From: JBJKSO01 sp046703825
Lineage (GTDB): Bacteria; Chloroflexota; Dormibacteria; Aeolococcales; Bog-877
Direction: 5' to 3'
DNA length: 64,000 bases
Assembly (NCBI GenBank): GCA_046703825.1
Contig: JBJKSO010000087.1
Span: forward strand, 71,514-135,513
Shown: positions 1 through 8,094 of the stretch, piece after piece
Layout of the letters: every line of letters starts with the position of its first letter
How positions within the stretch are numbered: position 1 is the first letter of the stretch
Position numbers and translations under genes: made by a program
Notes under the pieces: model-generated
What the model was told of the DNA's origin: nothing
The model's input: only the letters and a program-made list of their open reading frames with translations
Databases searched by the model: none

Positions 1-410
1 TTGCCGCCGACCTGCTGGCCGCGAAGCCGGGAGGGCTGCCGGAGCTGGTCCACGTCCATCCGCAGGAGAAGGTCCAGTCGGTGATCCAGTTGCTGCGCGA
101 ATACGGTGTCTCCCAGCTGCCGGTGATCAAGACCGAGCCGCCGCTGGCGGCCGCCGAGGTGCTGGGCGCGGTGCAGGAACTGGACCTGCTCCAGGGGGCG
201 TTCGCCGACCCCGCCTCGCTCTCGCGCACCATCGGCGAGGTGATGGCCCCGGCGCTGCCCACCGTGGGGGCCGGAGCTTCCCTGGACGAGATCGTCGAGA
301 AGCTGCTGGACGGCCGCGGCGCCGTGCTGGTGATGGATGCGGGCCACCCGGTCGGTATCCTCACCCGCTCCGATCTCCTGGTGGCGCTTGCCGAGCGGGA
401 CCCACGCTGA
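1..410 (+). CDS. Cystathionine beta-synthase-like protein, C-terminal CBS-domain part (5' end cut by window)
   Basis: The frame is open from base 3 to the TGA at 408-410. It encodes about 135 residues that fold as a CBS-domain pair: one repeat around VIQLLREYGVSQLPVI and a second around GRGAVLVMDAGHPVGILTRSDLL. The catalytic PLP domain would lie upstream of the window. CBS pairs at the C-terminus of cystathionine beta-synthase act as a regulatory module. The stop codon is followed immediately by the GTG of a cystathionine gamma-synthase/lyase, which strongly supports a transsulfuration operon. An unrelated CBS-domain protein cannot be excluded because the N-terminus is missing. Confidence 0.8.
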   Translation, partial: AADLLAAKPGGLPELVHVHPQEKVQSVIQLLREYGVSQLPVIKTEPPLAAAEVLGAVQELDLLQGAFADPASLSRTIGEVMAPALPTVGAGASLDEIVEKLLDGRGAVLVMDAGHPVGILTRSDLLVALAERDPR

Positions 411-1556
411 GTGACCGAGCAGGCCGGCTTCGAGACCCGGGCAATTCATGCTGGCCAGGAACCCGACCCCAGCAGTGGGGCGGTGGTGCCGCCGATTCAC
501 CTGTCCACCACCTTCCGGCAGAGGGCTGTCGGCAGCCATCAGGGCTTCGAGTACTCCAGGTCGGGGAACCCGACTCGGGCAGCCCTCGAGCACCAGCTCG
601 CCGCACTGGAGGGAGCCAGCCACGCCTACGCCTTCGCCAGCGGACTGGCCGCCGAGGATGCCGTCCTGCGGGCCCTGCTCCAACCCGGCGATCGGGTTCT
701 GCTCGCCAACGACGTCTATGGCGGCACCTACCGGCTGATCTCCCAGGTGTACCGACCCCTGGGGGTGCAGTTCAGCACCGCTGACCTGACCGACCCAAGC
801 GCGGTCGCTGGTACCTTGTCTTCCCCCACCCGCCTGGTGTGGGTGGAGACTCCGAGCAATCCCCGCCTGGGGGTCACCGACCTCGCCAACCTCAGCGGCG
901 CAGTGCACCGGGCGGGGGCTCGCCTGGTGGTGGACAACACCTTCGCCACCCCCTTCCTGCAGAATCCCCTGGCCCTGGGGGCAGATCTCGTCCTGCACTC
1001 CAGCACCAAGTACCTGGGGGGGCACTCGGACGTGGTCGGCGGCATCGTGGCGCTCAACGACCCCGCGCTCGCCGAGAAGTTGGGCTTCCTCCAAAACGCC
1101 AGCGGCGCGGTGCCGGCACCGTTTGACTGCTATCTGGTCCAGCGCGGAATCAAGACGCTGGCGGTGCGAATGGAGCGGCACTGCCGTACTGCCCAGCGGG
1201 TGGCCGAGTTCCTGTCGGGCCAGCCCGCAGTAGCCCAGGTGCTCTACCCAGGACTACCCGACCACCCGGGGCACGCGGTCGCCCGGCGGCAGATGCGTGG
1301 CTTCGGCGGCATGGTCTCCTTCCTCCACCGGGACGGGGAGACAGCCGCCCGGGAGTTCGCGGCCCGTACCCGGCTCTTCACCCTGGCCGAGTCTTTGGGC
1401 GCGGTGGAGTCGCTGGTGGAGCACCCCGCGGCCATGACCCACGCCGCCGCCGCCGGCTCGCCGCTGGAGGTGGATCCGGCCCTGGTCCGGCTCTCTGTGG
1501 GGCTGGAGAGCGAGGCGGACCTGATCGCCGACCTGAGATCGGCGCTGACGGACTGA
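411..1556 (+). CDS. metB: Cystathionine gamma-synthase/gamma-lyase (Cys/Met metabolism PLP enzyme)
   Basis: This is a 381-residue fold-type I PLP enzyme of the Cys/Met metabolism family. The N-terminal FETRAIHAGQEPD and PPIHLSTTF blocks, the FEYSRSGNPTR substrate/PLP loop and the LVLHSSTKYLGGHSD motif carrying the Schiff-base lysine are all present. The length is normal for the family. The start is GTG at 411, directly after the stop of the CBS-like gene, so translation is probably coupled. The family contains both MetB (O-succinyl/acetylhomoserine to cystathionine) and cystathionine gamma-lyase (cystathionine to cysteine). Pairing with a cystathionine beta-synthase would suit gamma-lyase in reverse transsulfuration, and sequence alone does not settle it. 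Confidence 0.92.
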   Translation: MTEQAGFETRAIHAGQEPDPSSGAVVPPIHLSTTFRQRAVGSHQGFEYSRSGNPTRAALEHQLAALEGASHAYAFASGLAAEDAVLRALLQPGDRVLLANDVYGGTYRLISQVYRPLGVQFSTADLTDPSAVAGTLSSPTRLVWVETPSNPRLGVTDLANLSGAVHRAGARLVVDNTFATPFLQNPLALGADLVLHSSTKYLGGHSDVVGGIVALNDPALAEKLGFLQNASGAVPAPFDCYLVQRGIKTLAVRMERHCRTAQRVAEFLSGQPAVAQVLYPGLPDHPGHAVARRQMRGFGGMVSFLHRDGETAAREFAARTRLFTLAESLGAVESLVEHPAAMTHAAAAGSPLEVDPALVRLSVGLESEADLIADLRSALTD

Positions 1557-1565
1557 CCGGTCCGG

Positions 1566-2648
1566 TCAGCCGCCGGGGAGCTGTCCCAGCACCACCGTCA
1601 GGCTGGTACTGCCCCCGCTCGGCTCCTGCACGGTGAGACTGACGGACTGGCCGGGCGCCAAGGTGGCGAGCGCGGCGGTCAGAGCGTCCACCGAGAGGGT
1701 GGCCTGGCCGTTGAGCGCGGTGATGATGTCACCGGCGACCAGACCCGCCTGGGAAGCCGCCGCCCGCGTCACCTGGATCACCAGCACCCCCGAGGGCTGG
1801 CCCTGAGCGTTGCTGGCCTGGGCGACGTCGACGCCGATGAAGGCGCGCCCGGAGTTGACCACATGGCCGTACTTGGCGATCTGGCCGGCCAGATTGGAGA
1901 CCGTCTGGCTGGGGATGGCGAACCCGATCCCGTCCGCGGCGGTGCCCCCGATCTGCTGATCCAGGGCGACCAGGGTTGGCACCCCTACCACTCGGCCCGA
2001 GAGGTCCACCAGCGCCCCTCCGCTGTTGCCCGGGTTTATCGCGGCGCTGGTTTGCACCATGTCCGGGATAGTGACCGACGGTGACTCGGAAACGGTCCGC
2101 CCGAGCGCGCTGACGATCCCCTCGGTGGCGCTGCTCTGGAGACCCAGCGGGTTGCCGATCGCCATCACCACCTCCCCGACCTGAACCTGGCTCGGGGTGG
2201 CGAACTTCGCCGGGTGAAGGCCGGTGGCGTTGATGTGGATCACCGCCAAGTCGTCGGCGGGGAAGGCGCTCACCAAGCTGCCGTGGTACTGCCGCCCGCT
2301 GGCCAGGGTCACGGTGAAGCTCTTGAAGCCGTCGGCGACGTGGTTGTTGGTGACGATATCGCCGCCGGTGTTGAAGACGATCCCGGAGCCCAGATCCGCG
2401 GAGGTGGAGATCTGTACCACCGAGGGGCTGACGGTGCGATACAGCTTGACCAGTTGGGCCTGCAGCCCCAAGAGCGCAGCCGGCGGCTGGACCGGCTCCG
2501 CCTTCAGCGCCTGGTGCTGGACCGCCGGCTGGGCCGTGCTGGCGCACCCAGCCAGGGCGAGCAGGCTCAGGGCCAGCAGAGGAGCAGCTGCGCGGGTACC
2601 GACAAAGTGCACTACCGAGCGCCCCGCTGTTGCCGCATTCGCATTCAC
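1566..2648 (-). CDS. HtrA/DegP-like serine protease, lipoprotein, with C-terminal PDZ domain
   Basis: This 360-residue S1C-family trypsin-like protease has a hydrophobic signal ending in a lipobox (LLALAGC, Cys about residue 35), so it is probably anchored outside the membrane. The triad is intact: His103 in TNNHVADG, Asp133 in DDLAVI and Ser209 in NPGNSGGAL. A PDZ domain follows from about residue 265 (FIGVDVAQ, then SQAGLVAGDIITALNGQ). The start is GTG with AGGA almost touching it. It lies 54 nt downstream of the DUF885 gene on the same strand and may be its last co-transcribed partner. The expected role is extracytoplasmic protein quality control, but the in vivo substrate is unknown. Confidence 0.9.
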   Translation of the reverse strand: MNANAATAGRSVVHFVGTRAAAPLLALSLLALAGCASTAQPAVQHQALKAEPVQPPAALLGLQAQLVKLYRTVSPSVVQISTSADLGSGIVFNTGGDIVTNNHVADGFKSFTVTLASGRQYHGSLVSAFPADDLAVIHINATGLHPAKFATPSQVQVGEVVMAIGNPLGLQSSATEGIVSALGRTVSESPSVTIPDMVQTSAAINPGNSGGALVDLSGRVVGVPTLVALDQQIGGTAADGIGFAIPSQTVSNLAGQIAKYGHVVNSGRAFIGVDVAQASNAQGQPSGVLVIQVTRAAASQAGLVAGDIITALNGQATLSVDALTAALATLAPGQSVSLTVQEPSGGSTSLTVVLGQLPGG

Positions 2649-2702
2649 TTCCTGTCTAGGGCGCCAAGGTTAATGTCAGCTGGGAGAGCTCTTAGAGCAC
2701 TC

Positions 2703-4337
2703 TCACTGCCGCTCCGGGACCAAGCGCCGCAGCAGCCGGGGTGGTGGTGAGCCCTGGGCCAGGTATGGATCGTAGGACGAGATCTCGCCCGCCTCCCTAA
2801 AGAGATCGTCGAGCTCCGCGTAGCCCACGAAGTAGGTGGACAACTGGCACGAGGTGAGGCAGGCGCGCCGCCACTTCGCCGCTGCCTCCTCCTGCTCCTG
2901 CAGCCCGACCCTGGTCATGAGCTGCAGCGCCTCTCCCTCGTCCATGGCCTCGGCGTGGACGCCGGCGTCGATGATGGCGTTGAGGGTGAAGCGGAGCCGG
3001 ACTTTGAGCTGGACCAGCCGAAAGGCCTCGCCCCCGAAGCCCAACTCCGCCATGATCCGCTCCGCGTGGCAGGCCCACCCCTCTACGAAGGGACCGCTCC
3101 ACAGCGCCTGCCGCACCTTGCTCGGCCCCGCGAAGCGCCGCGCCCAGGCGAGCTGGAGCATGTGACCCGGTACGCCTTCGTGGGCCATCAGCTCCGCCAA
3201 AGCGGTCAGGTTGTACTCGCGATAGAAGGATTCGACCCGTTGCGGGGTCCAGTCGCTGGGCGCGGGCGCGATCGCGATCTTGGTCTTGGCCCCCTCCTCG
3301 AACGGGCCGGCCGGGTCGCAGTAGGCGCCCGCCACCCCGCGCCGGAACTCGGGCATGACCTCGATCTCGTAGCTGTCGTCCGGCAGCTGTATCAGACCCG
3401 ACGCCCGGACCGTCCGGGCCGCTGCCGCCAAAATCCGCTCGCACTCGGCGATGACGGTCGCGTTGTCCGGCCGCTCCGCCGCGATGCGATCGAGCGCGCG
3501 CTCGGCCGCGCCCTCGGCCCCCTCCCGCTCCCCCAAAAGGGCGCAGGCGCGCCGGTCGAGTTCGCCGCGGACCTGGAAGAGCTCGGTCTGAGCCCGCTCG
3601 CTGATCTGGGCCGGCGACAGGTCGGACTGTAGCGTCAGGCGCAGCTTCTTCGAAAAGCCTTCCGGTCCCAGCCGGTACTCCCCGGCTGCCCGCTGCTGCA
3701 GGTCGTCCAGGAAGACCCCGAAGCGCTGCCAGGCGTCGGCGGCCCGCACCTGGGCGGCGGCCAGGCCGGACCGTCCCGGGACGTCGTCCCACCCGGCCGC
3801 GAGGCGGCTCACCTCATCGGTCATCAACTGAGCAGCGCCCCCGTGCTGCTCGAGGGCGGTCTTCACGTGGATGGCGGGGGGATTCTCCAGCTGGCGCATC
3901 CCCAGGGCCACCAGACCGGGCACCAGCTCTAGCCGGGAGCGGATGGCCCGCAGCCTGTCGCCGATCGGCTGGGTATCGCGGGTCAACAGCGGGTAGAGGG
4001 CGTCGCCGGGGTTGTAGACGAGCGGGTTCCAGGCCGGCTCCCGCAGCTCCCGCAAACTGAACGCAGCCCGCTCCAGCTCCGCTCCCAGGATCTCCAGATC
4101 GACCTGCGCCTGCTGGTCCAGTCCCGGGCGCTCCAAGTTCGCCACGCGCCGGCCCCAATCAGCCAGCCTGCCAGCCAGAGCTTCTTGCAGACCCAGGTCG
4201 CGCTCGGCCAGCTGGTGGTCGAAGCGATGGTCGCCCAGGGCGGTGGCTTCCTCCGGCTGGGCCGCCAGCAAGGCGTCGACAGCCGCGTCCGCCAGCTCCC
4301 TGAAGTCCTCCACTTGCCCCAAGTATCCGCCCGCCAC
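2703..4337 (-). CDS. DUF885 family protein (predicted metallo-hydrolase)
   Basis: This 544-residue protein of the DUF885 family has the signature HEGVPGH (His386, Glu387, His392), the Zn-binding/catalytic motif of gluzincin-like peptidases. Other family blocks include YNPGDALYPLL and a C-terminal YFVGY element. No signal peptide is visible. DUF885 members are annotated as putative carboxypeptidase-like metalloproteases, but biochemical evidence is thin, so substrate and location are not predicted. The start is GTG at 4337 without a clear ribosome-binding site. An in-frame GTG ten residues downstream is a possible alternative. It lies 20 nt downstream of the GH5 gene and 54 nt upstream of the HtrA gene, so all three may be one transcript. 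Confidence 0.85.
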   Translation of the reverse strand: MAGGYLGQVEDFRELADAAVDALLAAQPEEATALGDHRFDHQLAERDLGLQEALAGRLADWGRRVANLERPGLDQQAQVDLEILGAELERAAFSLRELREPAWNPLVYNPGDALYPLLTRDTQPIGDRLRAIRSRLELVPGLVALGMRQLENPPAIHVKTALEQHGGAAQLMTDEVSRLAAGWDDVPGRSGLAAAQVRAADAWQRFGVFLDDLQQRAAGEYRLGPEGFSKKLRLTLQSDLSPAQISERAQTELFQVRGELDRRACALLGEREGAEGAAERALDRIAAERPDNATVIAECERILAAAARTVRASGLIQLPDDSYEIEVMPEFRRGVAGAYCDPAGPFEEGAKTKIAIAPAPSDWTPQRVESFYREYNLTALAELMAHEGVPGHMLQLAWARRFAGPSKVRQALWSGPFVEGWACHAERIMAELGFGGEAFRLVQLKVRLRFTLNAIIDAGVHAEAMDEGEALQLMTRVGLQEQEEAAAKWRRACLTSCQLSTYFVGYAELDDLFREAGEISSYDPYLAQGSPPPRLLRRLVPERQ

Positions 4338-4357
4338 CCCCGGTTCCGGGAGCTGGC

Positions 4358-5959
4358 TCAGCTGAACGAGAGCTGCAGCGAGTGCTCCTCGGCGGTGCCG
4401 CGAATCAACACCGTAAGGAGGTGGGTGTGCGGGTCGAGGTGGGCACTGATCTTCGCGGCCGGCACGCTGCTGCGAATCTCGAAGCTGTGGAAGAAGCGGG
4501 GCACCTCGATCTCGAGCGGACGCCCAGCCACGCGGCCGCGGAAGCGCAGGCGGAGCCGTCCCTGCCGGTAGTTGTAGCTGAGCAACTGCAGGGTGCCCGG
4601 CGTCGCACGCGGGAAGGCCCGCGCCACGAGTCGTAGCCGCGAGGGATGCTTCAAAAAGGCCCAGCTGCCCCCCTCGTCCCAGTCCCAGAACGCCCAGCCC
4701 AGCTTGAAGCGATCCAGTTCATTCATCTCGCGGGCGATCCACTGGTTGCCCGCCCTTCCCGGGTTGTCTCCGATCTCCCCCACCCAGGGAGCCCCGCCGT
4801 CCTCGCGCGCCTGCTGCTCCAGCAGCCGCAAAGGGGCAGAGTACTCGGGCACCGGCTTCTGCCAGGGCGGCTCGAGCAGGGTGGCGAAGACGTGGCTGGA
4901 ATAGACCAGGTTGGGGTAGGGCAGCCGGCCCACGTAGGTGGGTAGACCGAAGGACAGGGTCTGCTCGGTGATGTACATCTGTCGGGGTGCGATCCGCACC
5001 AAATGGGTTATCAGGGCGGCCTCGAAGGGGAGCAAGTACTTCTTCTCGAACAGCCCGGGGGGCACCGGGAACGGGTGGGGCTCGTTCCACAGGTCAAAGC
5101 CGGCCACCGCCGAGTCGCGGGCGAAGGTCCGGGCGAGCACGCTCCAGACCTGGCGCACATCTTGCTGCCAACCCCCAAGGTCCGTCCAGAAGATCCCGTA
5201 GCTCGCGATCACTCCGGGGGCGGCATGCCGGTCCCAGGGCGAGGGCAGCTGCGTAAACGAGCGCGGCAGAAACCCGGCGGTGGCCCACGATGGCGCGCCG
5301 TCACCGTGGTAGTAGATGCTCCAGTCGATGTTGTGCAGGTCCAGGATGGTGTAAATACGCTCCCGGGCCGCCTCCGCCACCACCCGGCGGATGCGGCCGA
5401 TATAGGCGCGGTCGATGCGACCGGGCTGCGGCTCGATTTCGGACCAGTCGACCGGCAGCCGGATTACGTCGAATCCGTCGGCGGCCATCTGGGCGAAGGC
5501 GGCAGCGTCGGGCACCGGGCCCGGCTTCATGTCCTGGGCCTGCTCCAGGCCGGTGACGTTCATCCCTCGCAGAAGCACCTGCCGCCCCGAGCTGTCGTAG
5601 ATCGCCCGACCGTCACTGTGCAGCCAGGGCAGGGCCGGCTGTGCCGGCACCGCGGCTCGCGTGCGGGCGCCAGCCGGGTAGGCCGGGTACGAGTTGGGTA
5701 TCAGCGCAAACAGGGTCAGCCCCAAGCTCAGCAGCAAGAAGAGGCCTACCAGCGCAGTCAGGCAGCCGCAGCAGCCGCGCACAGGACGGGGCCAGCCTCC
5801 CGGCCAGCGCCAGAGTCGGCGCGGACGCAGCCGCCGGCCGCGACTCTGCACCGTCACCCTTGTCGCCTGGGGGAGCTGGGACAACCACTTCCCTCCGCTC
5901 TGTCGTACGACAGTTTGACCGCTGCGGACCGCCCGCCAAGGACAAGGTAACTTCGGCAC
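4358..5959 (-). CDS. Glycoside hydrolase family 5, endoglycoceramidase-like, membrane-anchored
   Basis: The 533-residue protein has a basic N-terminus, one strong hydrophobic segment (about residues 62-87) acting as signal anchor, then a GH5 TIM barrel. Visible markers are LLRGMNVTGLEQ, GFDVIRLPVDWS, DLHNIDWS, the acid/base Glu293 in DLWNEPHPF and the nucleophile Glu395 in WVGEIGDN. The C-terminal beta-domain (about 430-533) matches the layout of endoglycoceramidase-related GH5 enzymes, which cut glycolipid or beta-glucoside linkages. GTG 5959 begins the longest frame, but TTG at 5884 has GGAGG 7 nt upstream and keeps the anchor, so it is the likelier start. It is divergent from the GH31 gene. 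A paralogue lies at 53501-54865. Confidence 0.85.
   Translation of the reverse strand: MPKLPCPWRAVRSGQTVVRQSGGKWLSQLPQATRVTVQSRGRRLRPRRLWRWPGGWPRPVRGCCGCLTALVGLFLLLSLGLTLFALIPNSYPAYPAGARTRAAVPAQPALPWLHSDGRAIYDSSGRQVLLRGMNVTGLEQAQDMKPGPVPDAAAFAQMAADGFDVIRLPVDWSEIEPQPGRIDRAYIGRIRRVVAEAARERIYTILDLHNIDWSIYYHGDGAPSWATAGFLPRSFTQLPSPWDRHAAPGVIASYGIFWTDLGGWQQDVRQVWSVLARTFARDSAVAGFDLWNEPHPFPVPPGLFEKKYLLPFEAALITHLVRIAPRQMYITEQTLSFGLPTYVGRLPYPNLVYSSHVFATLLEPPWQKPVPEYSAPLRLLEQQAREDGGAPWVGEIGDNPGRAGNQWIAREMNELDRFKLGWAFWDWDEGGSWAFLKHPSRLRLVARAFPRATPGTLQLLSYNYRQGRLRLRFRGRVAGRPLEIEVPRFFHSFEIRSSVPAAKISAHLDPHTHLLTVLIRGTAEEHSLQLSFS
5900..5913. promoter_or_regulatory. Perfect 14-bp palindrome between divergent GH5 and GH31 genes
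   Basis: CTGTCGTACGACAG is a perfect 14-bp dyad. It lies in the GH5/GH31 divergent region, 16 nt upstream of the likely TTG start of the GH5 gene. TTTGACC follows directly on the plus strand and could form part of a -35 element for GH31. Its position suits a shared operator for both glycosidase genes. No regulator gene is adjacent, so the binding protein is unknown. Confidence 0.4.
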
Positions 5960-6010
5960 CCGGCTCCGCCGTTACCACTGGCGAGACCCCCACCAGATCA
6001 GGAGCTCTTT

Positions 6011-8092
6011 GTGCCCCACGGACCCAGGCGGACGGCGGGGGTCGCCCTTTGTGCGGCCGCGGTGGCGGTGGGCTCAGGACTGCTCGGTGGCAGCCATGCC
6101 GCTGCGGCTACCCCAGCCCGGCGCGCCGCCCTCACCCTGAGCCCGCACCCGGCCGTGCACTCCATCAGGGAGGCGCGCTATCGGCTAGCGGTCAGCCGCA
6201 CCGGCATGGTGACGGTAGAAACCCCCGGGGGCCAGGCCATCACCCGCTTTCCCCTCGTGGCCGAGGCGGGCTGGGAGACGCCGCCGGCAGACCTTACCTT
6301 CTCCACCAGCTGGCACGGTGGCGAGCTCAGGTCAGCCGCGTACACCGCCGGGTCGGTGCTAGTGGACCGGGCCCAGCTCGTTCCCCGGGCGGACTTCTTC
6401 ACGGTGAGGTTTCAGACCCGGGTCGGCCCGGCTCCCGCCATCTCCCCCAGCTTCTTCTTCAACGGCCGCACCGGGCTGTCGGTGCACTCGGCCAGAGGCG
6501 GGTTCTCACCCGACCCGCGGCGCTCCCTCCTGAGCCGGACCCCGTCAGTGGTGATCGCTCGGGGCGGGCCCTTCGCGCCCCCCCCGTTCGACCTTCAGCT
6601 CCACTTCGGCGACCACTGGCTCGGTTTCGGGCTGCAGCAGGTTCCGGACGCAACCCGGATGGCCGTCACCGGCAGCGGCGAGGTGAAGGTCAACTACCCA
6701 CTGGAGGCTCTGCGCAAGTTCCGGGACCGCGGCGCCGGCGGCCGGGTGGGATGGCAGGCGGGCGCGCCGGTAGTCGGCTACCCCACCTTCGTCTTCACCT
6801 TGGCCAGCAACCCCTGGAAGGGGCTCGGCGACTACCAAACCGCACTGGGTCGGTTGGGGCTGGCCAAGATGGCGGCGCCGCCCGGAAGCTGGCCCAGCTG
6901 GTGGTCGCGCCCCATCGTCGACCCCTGGGGCCAGCAGGTGCTCACCCACGCCGACCGTCGCTCGCCCACTTACACCGCGGCCTGGATCCGCCGCTATATC
7001 AGGGAGTGGAGGTCCCGCTTTGGTGTGCGGCAGGTCACTCTGGTGATCGACTCGCAGTGGCAGGCCAGACTCGGTTCGGCGACCCCCAGCAGCCGTTTCG
7101 GGGGGCTCGCGGGGATGCGCCGGCTCATCCATGGCCTGCAGGCGCAGGGCGTGCATGTGCTCCTCTGGTGGCCGCTTTGGATAGACGTCGGCGGCCCCCA
7201 GGTGGGGCAGCTACACGAGTCCAAGCTCGCCTACCCCCAAGCCCGCCACCGCCGGCCGCTCTACGACCCCACCAACGCTGGGTTCCCGGCTCTGCTGCAC
7301 CAGCAGGTGCAAACCCTGCTGGGATCGGGCAGCCATGACCTGGGGGCTAATGGTCTCAAGCTCGACTGGGGCCAGATCACCCCCAAACCCGGTTCGGTGC
7401 ACTTCTCGCGGCCATGGTTGGGCATGGGGGCGGCGGCACTGCTGCGCTACATGCGCCTGCTCTACACCGACTCACAGCAAGTGCAGCCCGGTTCACTGGT
7501 GGACGCCAGCGCCGTGGCTCCCCAGTACCGTCCCTACCTCGACGTCCTGCGGCTCTACGACTCCTCGACGGAGCTCAAGTGGCAGGAGCGGGCACGGGTG
7601 GTGGCGGCGGCCGACCCCGGACGGCTCATCGACGGCGACGACTGGCGGGTGCCTTCATCGCAGGCAATCGCCCACGCCGTCACCAGCACGGTCTACGGGA
7701 CCCCGGCTAGCTACTTCCTAACACGCTGGTTCGACGGTGCACCGCTGGGCCGCCGGCAAGCCCACGTGCTGGGGGAGATCATGCGCCTGGCCGCGCTGAA
7801 AGGACAGGGTCACGCCTCGCCTCTCCCGGGGGGACAGTGGGCGTACCGGGTGCACGGGCAGCTCAGGGCGAGAACCATGGACCGCGGCAAGGCACTGGTC
7901 ATCTATCAGCCGGTCAAGGGCTGCGATCCCTCTCTCCGCGCCGAAGTCATCAGCGCCACTTCCACCACGCTCCGCGTCCGCCCCACACCTGCCGGCCGCC
8001 CGGTGCTGGTGCGGCTGGACGCGGGGCGGCCTCAGGGCGTGGGCGTGGAGCGGGCCGGATGCCGCATCCCGGAGCCGCCCGGAAGCGCCTGA
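6011..8092 (+). CDS. Secreted glycoside hydrolase family 31-type TIM-barrel enzyme
   Basis: This is a 693-residue protein starting at GTG 6011 with AGGAG at 5999-6003. The N-terminus is a signal peptide (hydrophobic about residues 10-34, Ala-rich end), so the enzyme is exported. A beta-sandwich domain fills about 40-300, followed by a TIM barrel. The motif GLKLDWGQ gives the candidate nucleophile Asp452, and DGDDWRVP near residue 550 is the candidate acid/base region. GH31 enzymes are mainly alpha-glucosidases, alpha-xylosidases and alpha-galactosidases; substrate cannot be fixed here. It is convergent with the adjacent GH36 alpha-galactosidase, two bases apart. Substitution of the usual Glu after the nucleophile (DWGQ rather than DxGE) sets it apart from classic members. 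Confidence 0.8.
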   Translation: MPHGPRRTAGVALCAAAVAVGSGLLGGSHAAAATPARRAALTLSPHPAVHSIREARYRLAVSRTGMVTVETPGGQAITRFPLVAEAGWETPPADLTFSTSWHGGELRSAAYTAGSVLVDRAQLVPRADFFTVRFQTRVGPAPAISPSFFFNGRTGLSVHSARGGFSPDPRRSLLSRTPSVVIARGGPFAPPPFDLQLHFGDHWLGFGLQQVPDATRMAVTGSGEVKVNYPLEALRKFRDRGAGGRVGWQAGAPVVGYPTFVFTLASNPWKGLGDYQTALGRLGLAKMAAPPGSWPSWWSRPIVDPWGQQVLTHADRRSPTYTAAWIRRYIREWRSRFGVRQVTLVIDSQWQARLGSATPSSRFGGLAGMRRLIHGLQAQGVHVLLWWPLWIDVGGPQVGQLHESKLAYPQARHRRPLYDPTNAGFPALLHQQVQTLLGSGSHDLGANGLKLDWGQITPKPGSVHFSRPWLGMGAAALLRYMRLLYTDSQQVQPGSLVDASAVAPQYRPYLDVLRLYDSSTELKWQERARVVAAADPGRLIDGDDWRVPSSQAIAHAVTSTVYGTPASYFLTRWFDGAPLGRRQAHVLGEIMRLAALKGQGHASPLPGGQWAYRVHGQLRARTMDRGKALVIYQPVKGCDPSLRAEVISATSTTLRVRPTPAGRPVLVRLDAGRPQGVGVERAGCRIPEPPGSA

Positions 8093-8094
8093 GG

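Noticed and set aside
5641..7338. A 565-codon plus frame across the GH5/GH31 junction.
   Set aside because: It is antisense/out of frame to two well-supported glycosidases and has Arg/Pro/Gly shadow composition.
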